Assembly: GCA_919902485.1 (NCBI GenBank)
Contig: CAKKRB010000278.1
Location: forward strand, 1-17,151
Reading direction: 5' to 3'
DNA from: Omnitrophica bacterium GWA2_41_15
GTDB taxonomy: Bacteria; Omnitrophota; Gorgyraeia; Gorgyraeales; Gorgyraeaceae
DNA: 17,151 nucleotides
Part shown: positions 1-7,822 of the stretch, one piece after another
How positions within the stretch are numbered: position 1 is the stretch's first letter
Layout of the letters: every line of letters starts with the position of its first letter
Notes under the pieces: generated by a model
Seen by the model: only the letters and a program-made list of their open reading frames with translations
Told to the model about the DNA's origin: nothing
Database searches by the model: none
Translations under genes and position numbers: made by a program

Positions 1-2
1 GG

Positions 3-593
3 ACAGCGCTTGACAGGGCTAAGCAATCCAGTATGCCGCAGGATAATATTGACCGAGCTGTTAAAAAAGGCACAGGGGAACTCGAGGGCATTACTTACGA
101 AGAGTTCACCATAGAGGGATATGGCGCAGGCGGTGTTGCAATAATGGCGGAGCTTCTGACGGATAATAAAAACCGCACTACAGCAGATATAAGAAATATA
201 TTTTCAAAGAAGAACGGCAATGTGGCAGGCGCAGGCTCTGTAGGCTGGATGTTCCAGAAAAAAGGCTATATAGAGATAGACAAAAAAGCTTATCCTGATG
301 AAGAAAAAATAATGGGCATAGTGCTTGACGCAGGCGCCCAGGACATGGAGACAGAAGGCGATGTGTATGCAGTAACAACTGATGCCAAGGACCTTGAAAA
401 TGTCAGAAAGGCATTAGAGGCCAATAAAATAAAGCCAAAGTCTGCAGATATCACTATGATACCCAGCACAACTATAAAGCTGGAAGGCGATAAAGCAAAA
501 CAAGTGCTGGGCCTTGTTGAAGCGCTTGAAGAGCATGATGATGTCCAGAATGTATATGCGAATTTTGACATACCGGACGATTTATTAGGATGA
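3..593 (+). CDS. yebC: YebC/PmpR family protein, 5'-truncated by the window edge
   Basis: This is the C-terminal part of a YebC/PmpR-family protein. Members have been described as transcriptional regulators and, more recently, as factors that help ribosomes through difficult peptides. The frame is open from base 3 and already reads family sequence (TALDRAKQSSMPQDNIDRAV) before the first ATG at 33. That ATG is therefore internal, and the true start lies upstream of the window; about 50 residues are missing compared with the usual length near 245. Recognisable segments are KKGTGELEG, the glycine-rich GYGAGGVA, the NRTTADIRNIFSKKNGN stretch and GSVGWMFQKKG. The C terminus has a typical acidic end. 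Its stop codon overlaps the queH start (ATGA, 590-593), so the two are probably translationally coupled. Family identification is strong; which role applies here cannot be told from sequence. Confidence 0.93.
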   Translation, partial: TALDRAKQSSMPQDNIDRAVKKGTGELEGITYEEFTIEGYGAGGVAIMAELLTDNKNRTTADIRNIFSKKNGNVAGAGSVGWMFQKKGYIEIDKKAYPDEEKIMGIVLDAGAQDMETEGDVYAVTTDAKDLENVRKALEANKIKPKSADITMIPSTTIKLEGDKAKQVLGLVEALEEHDDVQNVYANFDIPDDLLG

Positions 594-1168
594 AATTGTT
601 ATTGCATATCTGCTGCGGGCCCTGTGCGTTATATCCCATAAAAGAACTCCTGAATAAAAAATTCGACAAGGTTACAGGATTTTTTTACAATCCAAACATA
701 CATCCTCCCAGCGAATATAAAAGACGCAGAGATGCTCTGTCCGTAGGGACAGCACACTGTGCTGTCCCTACAAAAGATACAGGATTTGAACTGATAATCC
801 CGGAATACAGGATGGAGGAATACTTCAGAAAAGTCTTTTTAAATAGTGTAGGGGACGGTTTCAAACCGTCCCCTACAGAGCGATGCGGCCTTTGCTGGGA
901 ATTGAGACTTTCTGAAACAGCAAATTTTGCGAAAGGCAATGGTTTTGATGCTTTTACTACCACGCTTTTGATAAGCCCGTATCAGGATCATGAAAAGATT
1001 AAAAGAATAGGAGAAAAGATAGCGGGAGAGAAAGGCATTCAATTTTACTATCAGGACTTCAGGTCAGGTTTTAAAGACGGGCAAGAGCAAGCAAAAAAAG
1101 AAAATCTATACAGGCAGAAATATTGCGGATGTGTTTTTTCAGAGCTGGAAAGAGTAAAAATAAGATGA
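590..1168 (+). CDS. queH: Epoxyqueuosine reductase QueH (DUF208 family), with two palindrome-derived insertions
   Basis: QueH reduces epoxyqueuosine to queuosine at tRNA position 34, the last step of Q synthesis, replacing the unrelated cobalamin-dependent QueG. The family cysteines are visible: HICCGPC at residues 7-12, ERCGLC at 97-102 and YCGC near 178-181. These ligate the iron-sulfur cluster and second metal site in characterised members. FDAFTTTLLISPYQDHEKIK (119-138) is the family core. The start ATG overlaps the yebC stop, and the stop overlaps the queA start, so the gene sits inside an operon with queA and tgt. Two ten-residue stretches are not family sequence and coincide exactly with palindromes: VGTAHCAVPT at residues 52-61 and VGDGFKPSPT at 87-96. 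The second lies directly before the ERCGLC motif. All metal-binding cysteines remain, so the enzyme is probably active. Confidence 0.93.
   Translation: MKLLLHICCGPCALYPIKELLNKKFDKVTGFFYNPNIHPPSEYKRRRDALSVGTAHCAVPTKDTGFELIIPEYRMEEYFRKVFLNSVGDGFKPSPTERCGLCWELRLSETANFAKGNGFDAFTTTLLISPYQDHEKIKRIGEKIAGEKGIQFYYQDFRSGFKDGQEQAKKENLYRQKYCGCVFSELERVKIR
743..771. repeat. GTAGGG palindrome, in-frame inside queH (copy 1)
   Basis: A 29-nt perfect palindrome: arm GTAGGGACAGCACA (743-756), a single central C, then the exact reverse complement (758-771). It is read in frame and, with the following base, encodes VGTAHCAVPT in QueH. Its arms share the first eight and several further bases with the copy inside the transposase gene (10287-10315), so those two may be closer relatives. 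Confidence 0.93.
847..877. repeat. GTAGGGG palindrome, in-frame inside queH (copy 2)
   Basis: A 31-nt perfect palindrome with 15-nt arms and one central base: TGTAGGGGACGGTTT (847-861), C, then its reverse complement (863-877). It encodes VGDGFKPSPT just upstream of the ERCGLC metal-binding motif of QueH. The two copies in this one gene are only 75 bases apart, yet differ across most of their inner arms. Confidence 0.94.
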
Positions 1169-2220
1169 TGAAACTATCTGATTTTGATTATAATCTGCCA
1201 AAGGAACTGATTGCCCAGTATCCATCTGAGAAGAGGGATAAATCAAGGCTTTTAGTTTTGTACAAAGATACTGGAACAATAGAACACAGGATTTTCAGTG
1301 ATATAGGAGAATATCTTGATCCAGGCGACATACTTGTGCTGAATAATACAAAAGTGCTGCCGGCGCAGCTCATGGGCAGAAAAGAGACCGGGGGAAAAGC
1401 AGAGGTATTGATACTGAGTTTAGGTGGAGAGTGCAGGGTGAGGGGTGAATATGAGGTTTTATTGAAACCTGCAAGAGGATGCAAGGTTGGGAGCAGGATT
1501 ATATTTGGAGATGGAGCGCTGAAGGCTGAGGTTGCAAGGATTGAAAACAACAGGAGATTCTTGAAATTCTATTGCAACGGTGATTTGGAAGAAATATTAG
1601 ATAAGTTAGGAGAGATGCCTCTGCCGCCGTATATAAAACGAAACACATCTGATGCTGACAAAGAAAGGTACCAGACAGTCTATGCCAGTAAAAAAGGCGC
1701 AATAGCAGCTCCTACAGCCGGCTTGCATTTTACGAAAAAGCTTTTAGAAGATATTTCCAAGAAAGGCGTTAATGTGGAGCATGTTACGCTTCATGTAGGA
1801 TATGGAACATTTAAACCAGTCAGCGTAGAAAATATAAAAGAACATAAAATGGAAGAAGAGTATTTTGAAATAGGAAATAAGGTTATAGAAAAATTAAAGA
1901 ATAAAGATGGCAGGACGATTGCTGTTGGCACAACAAGCGCAAGGGTATTAGAATCAGTTTATAGCACCTGTCCACCCCAGGGGTGGATAAATCTGTCCAC
2001 CCCTGGGGTGGAGAATGGCTGGACGGATTTATTCATATACCCCGGGTATAAATTCAAGGCAGTAGATGCGCTTTTGACAAATTTTCATCTGCCAAAGACA
2101 ACGCTTTTAATGCTGGTAAGCGCATTTTGCGGGAGGGATTTATTGTTTAAGGCGTATAATGAAGCAATTAAAGAGGGATATAGGTTTTATTCGTATGGGG
2201 ATGCGATGTTGATAATTTAA
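1165..2220 (+). CDS. queA: S-adenosylmethionine:tRNA ribosyltransferase-isomerase QueA
   Basis: QueA transfers and rearranges the ribosyl group of SAM onto preQ1 in tRNA to give epoxyqueuosine. The N terminus MMKLSDFDYNLPKELIAQYP is typical. Other family blocks are DILVLNNTKVLPAQLMG, EMPLPPYIKR, APTAGLHFT, VTLHVGYGTFKPV, IAVGTTSARVLES and the C-terminal VDALLTNFHLPKTTLLMLVSAF. I start at the ATG overlapping the queH stop (ATGATG at 1165-1170); the reading frame is open further upstream, but that sequence belongs to queH. The length is about 351 residues, normal for the family. Between VLESVY and the conserved FIYPG the usual variable loop is replaced by a stretch encoded by a double palindrome (1971-2012). 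Tgt follows after three bases, consistent with one queuosine operon. Confidence 0.96.
   Translation: MMKLSDFDYNLPKELIAQYPSEKRDKSRLLVLYKDTGTIEHRIFSDIGEYLDPGDILVLNNTKVLPAQLMGRKETGGKAEVLILSLGGECRVRGEYEVLLKPARGCKVGSRIIFGDGALKAEVARIENNRRFLKFYCNGDLEEILDKLGEMPLPPYIKRNTSDADKERYQTVYASKKGAIAAPTAGLHFTKKLLEDISKKGVNVEHVTLHVGYGTFKPVSVENIKEHKMEEEYFEIGNKVIEKLKNKDGRTIAVGTTSARVLESVYSTCPPQGWINLSTPGVENGWTDLFIYPGYKFKAVDALLTNFHLPKTTLLMLVSAFCGRDLLFKAYNEAIKEGYRFYSYGDAMLII
1971..2012. repeat. Double CCACCCC palindrome inside queA
   Basis: Two 17-nt palindromes separated by eight bases: TCCACCCCAGGGGTGGA (1971-1987) and TCCACCCCTGGGGTGGA (1996-2012). Each is self-complementary around one central base, and each is the reverse complement of the other, so the unit can fold as two small hairpins or as one long one. 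It is translated in frame as part of the loop before FIYPG. It lacks the GTAGGG ends of the main repeat family and looks like a separate type. Confidence 0.88.
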
Positions 2221-2223
2221 ATT

Positions 2224-3339
2224 ATGTTTAAAATTATCCATAAAGATAAACATACAAACGCAAGGGCAGGAATACTGGAAACAGCGCATGGGGTTGTTGA
2301 GACGCCTGTTTTTATGCCTGTTGGCACGCAGGCAACAGTCAAGGCTCTGTCGAACGAGGACGTAAAATATTGTAAGGCCGGTATAATCTTAGGTAATACA
2401 TACCATCTATATCTCAGGCCTGGGATGGAGATTATTAAAAATGCAGGGGGGTTGCATAAATTCATGTCATGGGACAGGGCTATATTAACAGACAGCGGAG
2501 GATTCCAGATATTCAGCCTTGCGACATTGATGAAGGTCAGGGAACAAGGCGTTGAGTTTAATTCTCACGTAGATGGCTCAAGGCATTTTTTAACGCCTGA
2601 AGATATTATAAGGCTTCAGCATGAGCTGGGAAGCGATATAATGATGCCGCTAGATGAATGTCTGCACTATCCAAGCACTAAAGATAAAGCAGAAAAATCG
2701 CTTGGACTGACCAATAGGTGGGCGAAGAGATCAATGCAGGAATTTGAAAGATTAATAGGGGCGGTCAGTGACCGCCCCCTACAGTTCGGGATAGTGCAGG
2801 GGAGCACATATCCTGATTTGAGGAAAAGGGCAGCGGAAGAATTGGTAGATATGGATTTTGATGGATATTCAATAGGGGGCTTGAGCGTAGGCGAGCCCAA
2901 TGAACTGATGTATGAAATGATGGAAAATGCTGTGAGCTATTTGCCCGAAGATAAACCGCGGTATGCAATGGGAGTCGGTATGCCTCATGATTTTTTTAAA
3001 GCCATTGAAATGGGCGTGGATATGTTTGACTGTGTTGTGCCTACGAGAAATGCCAGGAATGGAGCAGCTTATACGAATGAGGGAAGGATTATTATCAGGA
3101 ACGGAGAGTACTCTAAAGATTTAAGGCCTTTGAGCGAAAGCTGCGATTGTACCGTCTGTAAAAATTATTCCCGTTCATATATAAGGCATCTGTTCAATAC
3201 AGAAGAGATATTGGGATTGCGACTTACCTCTTTACATAATGTATATTTTTATGTAAACTTATTAGATAGGATACGGGAGGCAATCAGGAAAGACAGGTTT
3301 TTGGAATTAAAGAAAGAATTCGAAGATAAGGTATTTTAG
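2224..3339 (+). CDS. tgt: tRNA-guanine transglycosylase (bacterial type)
   Basis: Tgt swaps guanine 34 for preQ1 in tRNAs with GUN anticodons, the entry step of queuosine onto tRNA. Catalytic and binding elements are visible: the general-base aspartate D90 in TDSGGFQIFS, the nucleophile D269 in MFDCVVPTRNARNG, the preQ1-pocket segment VQGSTYPDLR and the SIGGLSVGE loop. The zinc ligands are C307, C309, C312 and H338. At 371 residues the length is normal. No Shine-Dalgarno site is apparent in the three-base gap after queA, so coupled translation is likely. A palindrome is embedded in frame at residues 178-187 (IGAVSDRPLQ), just before the conserved FGIVQG, in a loop that is variable in the family. 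The final base of the TAG stop is the first base of another palindrome (3339-3366). Confidence 0.97.
   Translation: MFKIIHKDKHTNARAGILETAHGVVETPVFMPVGTQATVKALSNEDVKYCKAGIILGNTYHLYLRPGMEIIKNAGGLHKFMSWDRAILTDSGGFQIFSLATLMKVREQGVEFNSHVDGSRHFLTPEDIIRLQHELGSDIMMPLDECLHYPSTKDKAEKSLGLTNRWAKRSMQEFERLIGAVSDRPLQFGIVQGSTYPDLRKRAAEELVDMDFDGYSIGGLSVGEPNELMYEMMENAVSYLPEDKPRYAMGVGMPHDFFKAIEMGVDMFDCVVPTRNARNGAAYTNEGRIIIRNGEYSKDLRPLSESCDCTVCKNYSRSYIRHLFNTEEILGLRLTSLHNVYFYVNLLDRIREAIRKDRFLELKKEFEDKVF
2756..2782. repeat. Imperfect GTAGGG-family palindrome inside tgt
   Basis: Left arm TAGGGGCGGTCA (2756-2767), central G, right arm TGACCGCCCCCTAC (2769-2782). The right arm has five C residues where the left has four G residues, and the expected leading G on the left is an A. 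It is thus the only family member in the window with a one-base length imbalance. The imbalance leaves tgt in frame. Confidence 0.82.
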
Positions 3340-3366
3340 TAGGGGACGGTCGCGACCGTCCCCTAC
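3339..3366. repeat. GTAGGGG palindrome between tgt and yajC
   Basis: A 28-nt perfect palindrome with two 14-nt arms and no spacer (GTAGGGGACGGTCG then its reverse complement). It begins on the last base of the tgt stop codon and fills the first half of the 49-base gap before yajC. No T-tract follows, so it does not look like an intrinsic terminator. It lies upstream of the yajC ribosome binding site. Confidence 0.93.
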
Positions 3367-3388
3367 AATATGCAAAAAAGGAGGATTT

Positions 3389-3685
3389 ATGCAAGGAAAT
3401 GCAAGTTCAGGAGCGGCAATGATAGCAAATTTTTTACCAATTATATTAATATTTGTAATATTCTATTTTATGCTTATAAGGCCGCAGCAGAAGAAGCAGA
3501 AGGAATTTGGGAATATGCTCAAAGAGCTTAAGAAAAATGACGAGGTTGTGACAAGCGGCGGCATTCACGGCACCATATTGAATGTAAAAGACGATACCTT
3601 AACCCTTAAAATAGACGATAATGTTAAAATAGAAGTAAATAAAAGTGCAATCGGTTATGTCAAAAAGAGCCGAGGAGGGGTTTAA
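3389..3685 (+). CDS. yajC: Preprotein translocase accessory subunit YajC
   Basis: YajC is a small single-pass membrane protein that associates with SecDF and the SecYEG channel. The sequence has a short N terminus, one hydrophobic segment at about residues 12-30 (ANFLPIILIFVIFYFMLI), the family motif RPQQKKQKE immediately after it, then a soluble domain with KKNDEVVTSGGIHG and a glycine-terminated end. At 98 residues the length is typical. A strong Shine-Dalgarno sequence (AAAGGAGG, about 3377-3384) supports the ATG at 3389. The stop overlaps the secDF start by one base (TAATG), so the two genes are coupled and functionally linked. Confidence 0.96.
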   Translation: MQGNASSGAAMIANFLPIILIFVIFYFMLIRPQQKKQKEFGNMLKELKKNDEVVTSGGIHGTILNVKDDTLTLKIDDNVKIEVNKSAIGYVKKSRGGV

Positions 3686-5856
3686 TGACTAAGAATTTAC
3701 AGTGGAGGGTGGCATTAGCCCTGGGCGTATTGATTTTCGCATTAGCTGGGATGCTCCCTTTAAAGGATAAGATAAATCTTGGCCTGGACCTGCAGGGAGG
3801 CATGCATCTGTTGTTAAAAGTAGACACCTCAAAGCTTCCTGAAGAGGAAAAGGAAGACGCGCCTGCTAAAGCCCTTGAAATAATACGCAACAGGGTAGAT
3901 GAATTCGGCGTAAAAGAGCTTTCTGTTTACAGGCAGGGAGTTGATGAGATAGTTGTCCAGCTTCCAGGCGTCACAGACAGGGACAGGGCCAGGGAGCTTA
4001 TAGGAAAGACAGCTCTTCTGGAATTTAAGCTGGTAGAAGACAATCAAGATTTGTATTCCAAGGCTTTACAGGGTGAAATTCCAGAGGGTTATGAATTGAA
4101 AGATGTGGAAAAGGAAAAGATCTTGCTGAATAAAAATACCCTGCTTACAGGGGACACCCTTGTGAACGCAGAAGTAAAGTTTGACCAGTCCAGGTTTAAT
4201 GAGCCTTATGTAGCAATTGAATTCAATGCCAAGGGCGCCAGCGTGTTTTCAGAAATAACAGGCGCAAATGTCGGAAAAAGGCTTGCAATTGTTCTCGACG
4301 AAAAAGTTCACTCAGCCCCAAGGATAAACGAAAGAATACCGTCCGGCAGGGCCAGCATAACAGGCAGGTTTACAGTTGAAGAAGCCGGAGACCTGGCTAT
4401 AGTTTTACGCGCAGGGACTTTGCCGGCTCCGATTTATATAGAGGAGGAAAGGACTGTAGGCCCGCTTTTGGGCCGCGATTCCATAAATAGCGGCATACGC
4501 GCTTCTCTGATAGGCTTGATTTTAGTTTTTGTGTTTATGATAGCGTATTATTTATTCGCAGGAATGATTGCAAGTTTAGCAATGCTTCTAAACTTTGTAA
4601 TAATCCTGGGAACACTGGGATGGATACACACTACTTTAACATTGCCCGGCATCGCAGGCATGATACTGACAGTTGGCATGGCAGTTGACGCGAACGTTCT
4701 TATATTTGAGCGCATGCGGGAAGAAATGGCAACCGGGAAAAATATGAGGAGCGTTATATCCTTTGGTTATGACAAAGCATACAGCGCGATATTTGACTCA
4801 AACATAACTACGCTGATCGCAGCAGCTCTTTTGTTCCAGTTTGGGACAGGGCCTATAAAAGGTTTTGGCGTTACGCTTACCATAGGTTTGATAGCCAGCA
4901 TGTTCACAGGAATATTTGTGACGCGCATTATTTTCGAACTTCTTTCAAATAATAAGAATTTTACAAAGATAAACATGTTGAAATTATTCCCAAAGACAAA
5001 TATTGATTTTATAGGCAAACGCTGGATTGCTTATACCGCGTCACTAATTATTCTGGCAATAGGCCTTGGCGCATATATTATGCGAGGCGAAAAGATGTAC
5101 GGCATTGATTTTACAGGAGGCCAGATTCAGGAGTACTCTTTTTCAAGGCCTGTCAGCACGGAAGATGTAAGAAAGGTGATTGACGGTGTCGGTGTGAACG
5201 ACGCAACAATACAGCAGTTTGCAAACAAAAACCAGGTGCTGGTGAAAACAGCGGCGGATGAGGCAGGTAAAATAGGGGAAGCGTTTAAAGCAGGCTTTAA
5301 AGATAACCCTTCAGAGTTTCTCCGCGTTGAAAAAGTCGGGCCTTCTGTTGGAAAGCATTTGAAAAAAAATGCATTTCTCGCGCTTATTTGGAGCCTTGCG
5401 GGCATATTGATTTACGTGGGCATTAGATTTAAAAATATGATATATGCTTCTGCCGGCGTAATAGCGCTTTTCCACGACGTTGCTGTAGGCATGGGCGCGC
5501 TGGCGCTGGCAGGCGGAGAAATGGATTTAAATATCATAGCGGCATTGCTTGCAATAGCAGGTTATTCTATAAATGATACTATTGTAATCTATGACAGGAT
5601 CAGAGAGAATCTGAGACTATACCGTAAGGCATCTATGACAGAGATTGTGAATATGAGTGTTAATCAGACGCTTTCGAGGACAGTGTTAACAAGCTTTATG
5701 ACGTTATTGGCGGTTGTATCAATCTTTCTATTTGGAGGCGAAGTCCTAAGGCCGTTTTCGTTCGTGCTTCTGGCAGGTATGATATCTGGAGTTTATTCAA
5801 CAGTGTATATTGCATCTCCTCTGATCATATCCTGGCATGCAAAGCAACATAAGTAA
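3685..5856 (+). CDS. secDF: Fused protein-export membrane protein SecDF
   Basis: SecD and SecF use the proton gradient to assist late steps of protein export through SecYEG. Here both are one 723-residue polypeptide. The SecD half has TM1 (about 8-25), the D1 motif NLGLDLQGGMHLLLKV (31-46), a large periplasmic region with VDEFGVKE and the HSAPRINERIPSGRASITG block (209-227), then five TM segments from about 272 to 419. The D4 motif VGMAVDANVLIFERMREE lies at 330-347. The SecF half starts near 440 with TM7, DFTGGQIQEY (475-484), VGPSVGKHLKKNA (551-563) and SINDTIVIYDRIREN (628-642). Fusions of this kind occur in several phyla, e.g. Bacillus; many bacteria keep two genes. I see no frameshift or premature join at the boundary. 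Confidence 0.96.
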   Translation: MTKNLQWRVALALGVLIFALAGMLPLKDKINLGLDLQGGMHLLLKVDTSKLPEEEKEDAPAKALEIIRNRVDEFGVKELSVYRQGVDEIVVQLPGVTDRDRARELIGKTALLEFKLVEDNQDLYSKALQGEIPEGYELKDVEKEKILLNKNTLLTGDTLVNAEVKFDQSRFNEPYVAIEFNAKGASVFSEITGANVGKRLAIVLDEKVHSAPRINERIPSGRASITGRFTVEEAGDLAIVLRAGTLPAPIYIEEERTVGPLLGRDSINSGIRASLIGLILVFVFMIAYYLFAGMIASLAMLLNFVIILGTLGWIHTTLTLPGIAGMILTVGMAVDANVLIFERMREEMATGKNMRSVISFGYDKAYSAIFDSNITTLIAAALLFQFGTGPIKGFGVTLTIGLIASMFTGIFVTRIIFELLSNNKNFTKINMLKLFPKTNIDFIGKRWIAYTASLIILAIGLGAYIMRGEKMYGIDFTGGQIQEYSFSRPVSTEDVRKVIDGVGVNDATIQQFANKNQVLVKTAADEAGKIGEAFKAGFKDNPSEFLRVEKVGPSVGKHLKKNAFLALIWSLAGILIYVGIRFKNMIYASAGVIALFHDVAVGMGALALAGGEMDLNIIAALLAIAGYSINDTIVIYDRIRENLRLYRKASMTEIVNMSVNQTLSRTVLTSFMTLLAVVSIFLFGGEVLRPFSFVLLAGMISGVYSTVYIASPLIISWHAKQHK

Positions 5857-5870
5857 TTAATGCAGGTTTC

Positions 5871-7586
5871 ATGAAAAGATGGGATATAAAACAACCTGAT
5901 TTATCGCTCAGGAAATACCTTAGCGATAACCTTTTAATCTCCCCTGTAATTTCACAGCTGCTCATAAACCGTGGCATGCAGGATATAGATAAGATACGGG
6001 CATTTTTAAACAGCTCTATCTCCGAGCTCTATAATCCATTCCTGATGGAAGGCATGCATGAGGCAGTGTCCCGCATAAAAAGGGCCATGGATAAGAGAGA
6101 AAAGATTCTTATTCACGGCGATTATGATGTGGACGGGGTCACTGCGACAGCGCTTTTATTTTTTACGCTGCGGAATTTCGGCATAGAAGTGGTTTATTAT
6201 ATACCAGACAGGCTTATAGAAGGGTATGGCCTGGGTTCAAATGGCGTAGAAGAAGCTTTGAATATAAAAGCGGATCTTGTGATAACAGTTGATTGCGGGA
6301 TCTCAAGCCATGAAGAGGTGGATGCTTTAAATAAACACGGAATAGATGTAATAATTACAGACCATCACGAGCCTCCCAGAGTTCTTCCTAAAGCTTATTC
6401 AATAATAAATCCTCTACAGAGAGGATGCGCATATCCTGACAAGCATCTTTCAGGCGTGAGTATCGCGTTTAAGCTGTGCGAAGCCCTGAGTTCAGAATTT
6501 CATGATAAGAATTTCTGGAGGCATTTAGACCTGGTTGCGCTCGGGACCATTGCTGACATTGCCCCTATAATCGGAGAGAACAGGATGCTTGTCAAAGAAG
6601 GCCTGAAGCTCCTTAAAAACAATGGGTCAAATAAAGGCATAAAGGCGCTTATTGAAGCAAGCGGCCTGAAGAAAGACAGGATGGGCGCTTTTGAAATAGG
6701 TTTTATTCTGGGCCCGAGGATAAATGCAGCAGGCAGGCTTGGCTCCGCAAGCATTGCAGTGGAGCTTTTATTGACAGATGATGATGAGAAGGCAAAAGAT
6801 CTTGCGGGAAAACTAAACGAGGCAAATAAGGAAAGGCAGAGGATTGAGAAAAATACCCTGAAAGAAGCAATATCTAAAATAGAAAGAGATATAAATTTCA
6901 AAGACCACAGAGTAATAGTATTGCATAATGAAAACTGGCATACAGGCGTGATAGGTATTGTGGCTTCCAGGATATCAGACAGGTTTAACAGGCCGGCTAT
7001 TCTTATTTCAACAAAAGACGGGATCGGCAGGGGGTCAGGCAGGTCTATTGAAAACTTTCATCTGTTTGAAGCGCTTACGAGCTGCGAGGAATTTTTAAGA
7101 GAATACGGAGGGCACCAGTATGCGTGCGGGCTCACTATACTTGAGGAGAAGCTGCCGGGTTTTATAAAGATGATGAATGAGCTGGCTCAAAATACCATGA
7201 CAGCGGAAAATTTAATCCCGTCGCTTGTTATTGATATGGATATAAATCTAAGAGACATTGATCATAAGGCTGTAGAAGACATAGCGGGCCTTGAGCCTTT
7301 CGGAGAGGGAAATCCTGAGCCTGTGTTTTGTTCCCGGAGCCTGAGATTGGCGCAGCCTTTAAGGGTATTAAAAGGCGAGCACATCAAATTCCAGGTTACT
7401 GACGGAAACAAAACCTTTGAGGCAATAGGTTTTGGCATGGCCAAAGACAGCGATATCGAACTCGCCTTAAAGAAGAATTCTGAATTTGATATGGCTTATT
7501 CTGTTTCTTTGAACACCTGGCATGGGATCAGCACTATTCAGTTGAAGATAGAGGATGTTAAGCCTTCCGAACCTTGCCGGCCTTAA
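5871..7586 (+). CDS. recJ: Single-stranded-DNA-specific exonuclease RecJ
   Basis: RecJ is a 5'-3' single-strand DNA exonuclease of the DHH family, acting in recombination and mismatch repair. Metal-binding motifs are all present: HGDYDVDGVTATALL (residues 82-96, motif I), VDCGIS (140-145), TDHHEPP (163-169, the DHH motif) and INPLQ (179-183). The downstream GAFEIGFILGPRINAAGRLG stretch and the DHHA1 domain with WHTGVIGIVASRI and GRGSGRS are also clear, followed by the C-terminal OB-like region. At 571 residues it is of normal length. It begins 14 bases after secDF with only a weak ribosome binding site, so it may depend on read-through from that operon. Its 3' end overlaps the convergent rpmB by 29 bases. 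Confidence 0.96.
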   Translation: MKRWDIKQPDLSLRKYLSDNLLISPVISQLLINRGMQDIDKIRAFLNSSISELYNPFLMEGMHEAVSRIKRAMDKREKILIHGDYDVDGVTATALLFFTLRNFGIEVVYYIPDRLIEGYGLGSNGVEEALNIKADLVITVDCGISSHEEVDALNKHGIDVIITDHHEPPRVLPKAYSIINPLQRGCAYPDKHLSGVSIAFKLCEALSSEFHDKNFWRHLDLVALGTIADIAPIIGENRMLVKEGLKLLKNNGSNKGIKALIEASGLKKDRMGAFEIGFILGPRINAAGRLGSASIAVELLLTDDDEKAKDLAGKLNEANKERQRIEKNTLKEAISKIERDINFKDHRVIVLHNENWHTGVIGIVASRISDRFNRPAILISTKDGIGRGSGRSIENFHLFEALTSCEEFLREYGGHQYACGLTILEEKLPGFIKMMNELAQNTMTAENLIPSLVIDMDINLRDIDHKAVEDIAGLEPFGEGNPEPVFCSRSLRLAQPLRVLKGEHIKFQVTDGNKTFEAIGFGMAKDSDIELALKKNSEFDMAYSVSLNTWHGISTIQLKIEDVKPSEPCRP

Positions 7587-7785
7587 GGCAGGCCGTGCAT
7601 ATCTTTATTCTTTTTACAGTACCTTTTACAATAATCTTAGCAGTCTGCAAATTAGGCATAAACCTTCTTCGATTGACTCCTGTTATCTTTAACCCTACTC
7701 CGCCTTTAGCTTTTGCAAGGCCCCTGCGCGCAATAGTCCTTCCAGCAGCTGGTTTTTTACCGCATATTTCGCACACCTTTGACAT
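7558..7785 (-). CDS. rpmB: Large ribosomal subunit protein bL28 (zinc-binding form)
   Basis: A 75-residue bL28. The family features are MSKVCEICGKKPAAGR at the N terminus, the LKITGVNRRRFMPNLQ core, and IKICTACLKAGKVRK near the end. Two CxxC pairs (C5/C8 and C63/C66) mark this as the cysteine-containing, zinc-binding version. Read on the minus strand, an AAAGGAG Shine-Dalgarno sequence precedes the ATG by seven bases. It is the only confident minus-strand gene in the window and has its own promoter (7823-7851). The last 29 bases overlap the end of recJ, which is transcribed toward it. Confidence 0.96.
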   Translation of the reverse strand: MSKVCEICGKKPAAGRTIARRGLAKAKGGVGLKITGVNRRRFMPNLQTAKIIVKGTVKRIKICTACLKAGKVRKA

Positions 7786-7822
7786 AATAAATCTCCTTTA
7801 TTTACGCAATGATTTAAGTTAA

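Noticed and set aside
1123..1164. Upstream extension of queA
   Set aside because: It lies within queH, and the QueA family begins at MKLSDF.
3339..3366. GTAGGGG palindromes as rho-independent terminators
   Set aside because: None has a following T-tract, and most are inside genes that must be read through. The true terminator at 9907 looks quite different.
7574..7822. Plus-strand open frame of 82 codons opposite rpmB
   Set aside because: It is the antisense shadow of the clear bL28 gene, without family features or ribosome binding site.
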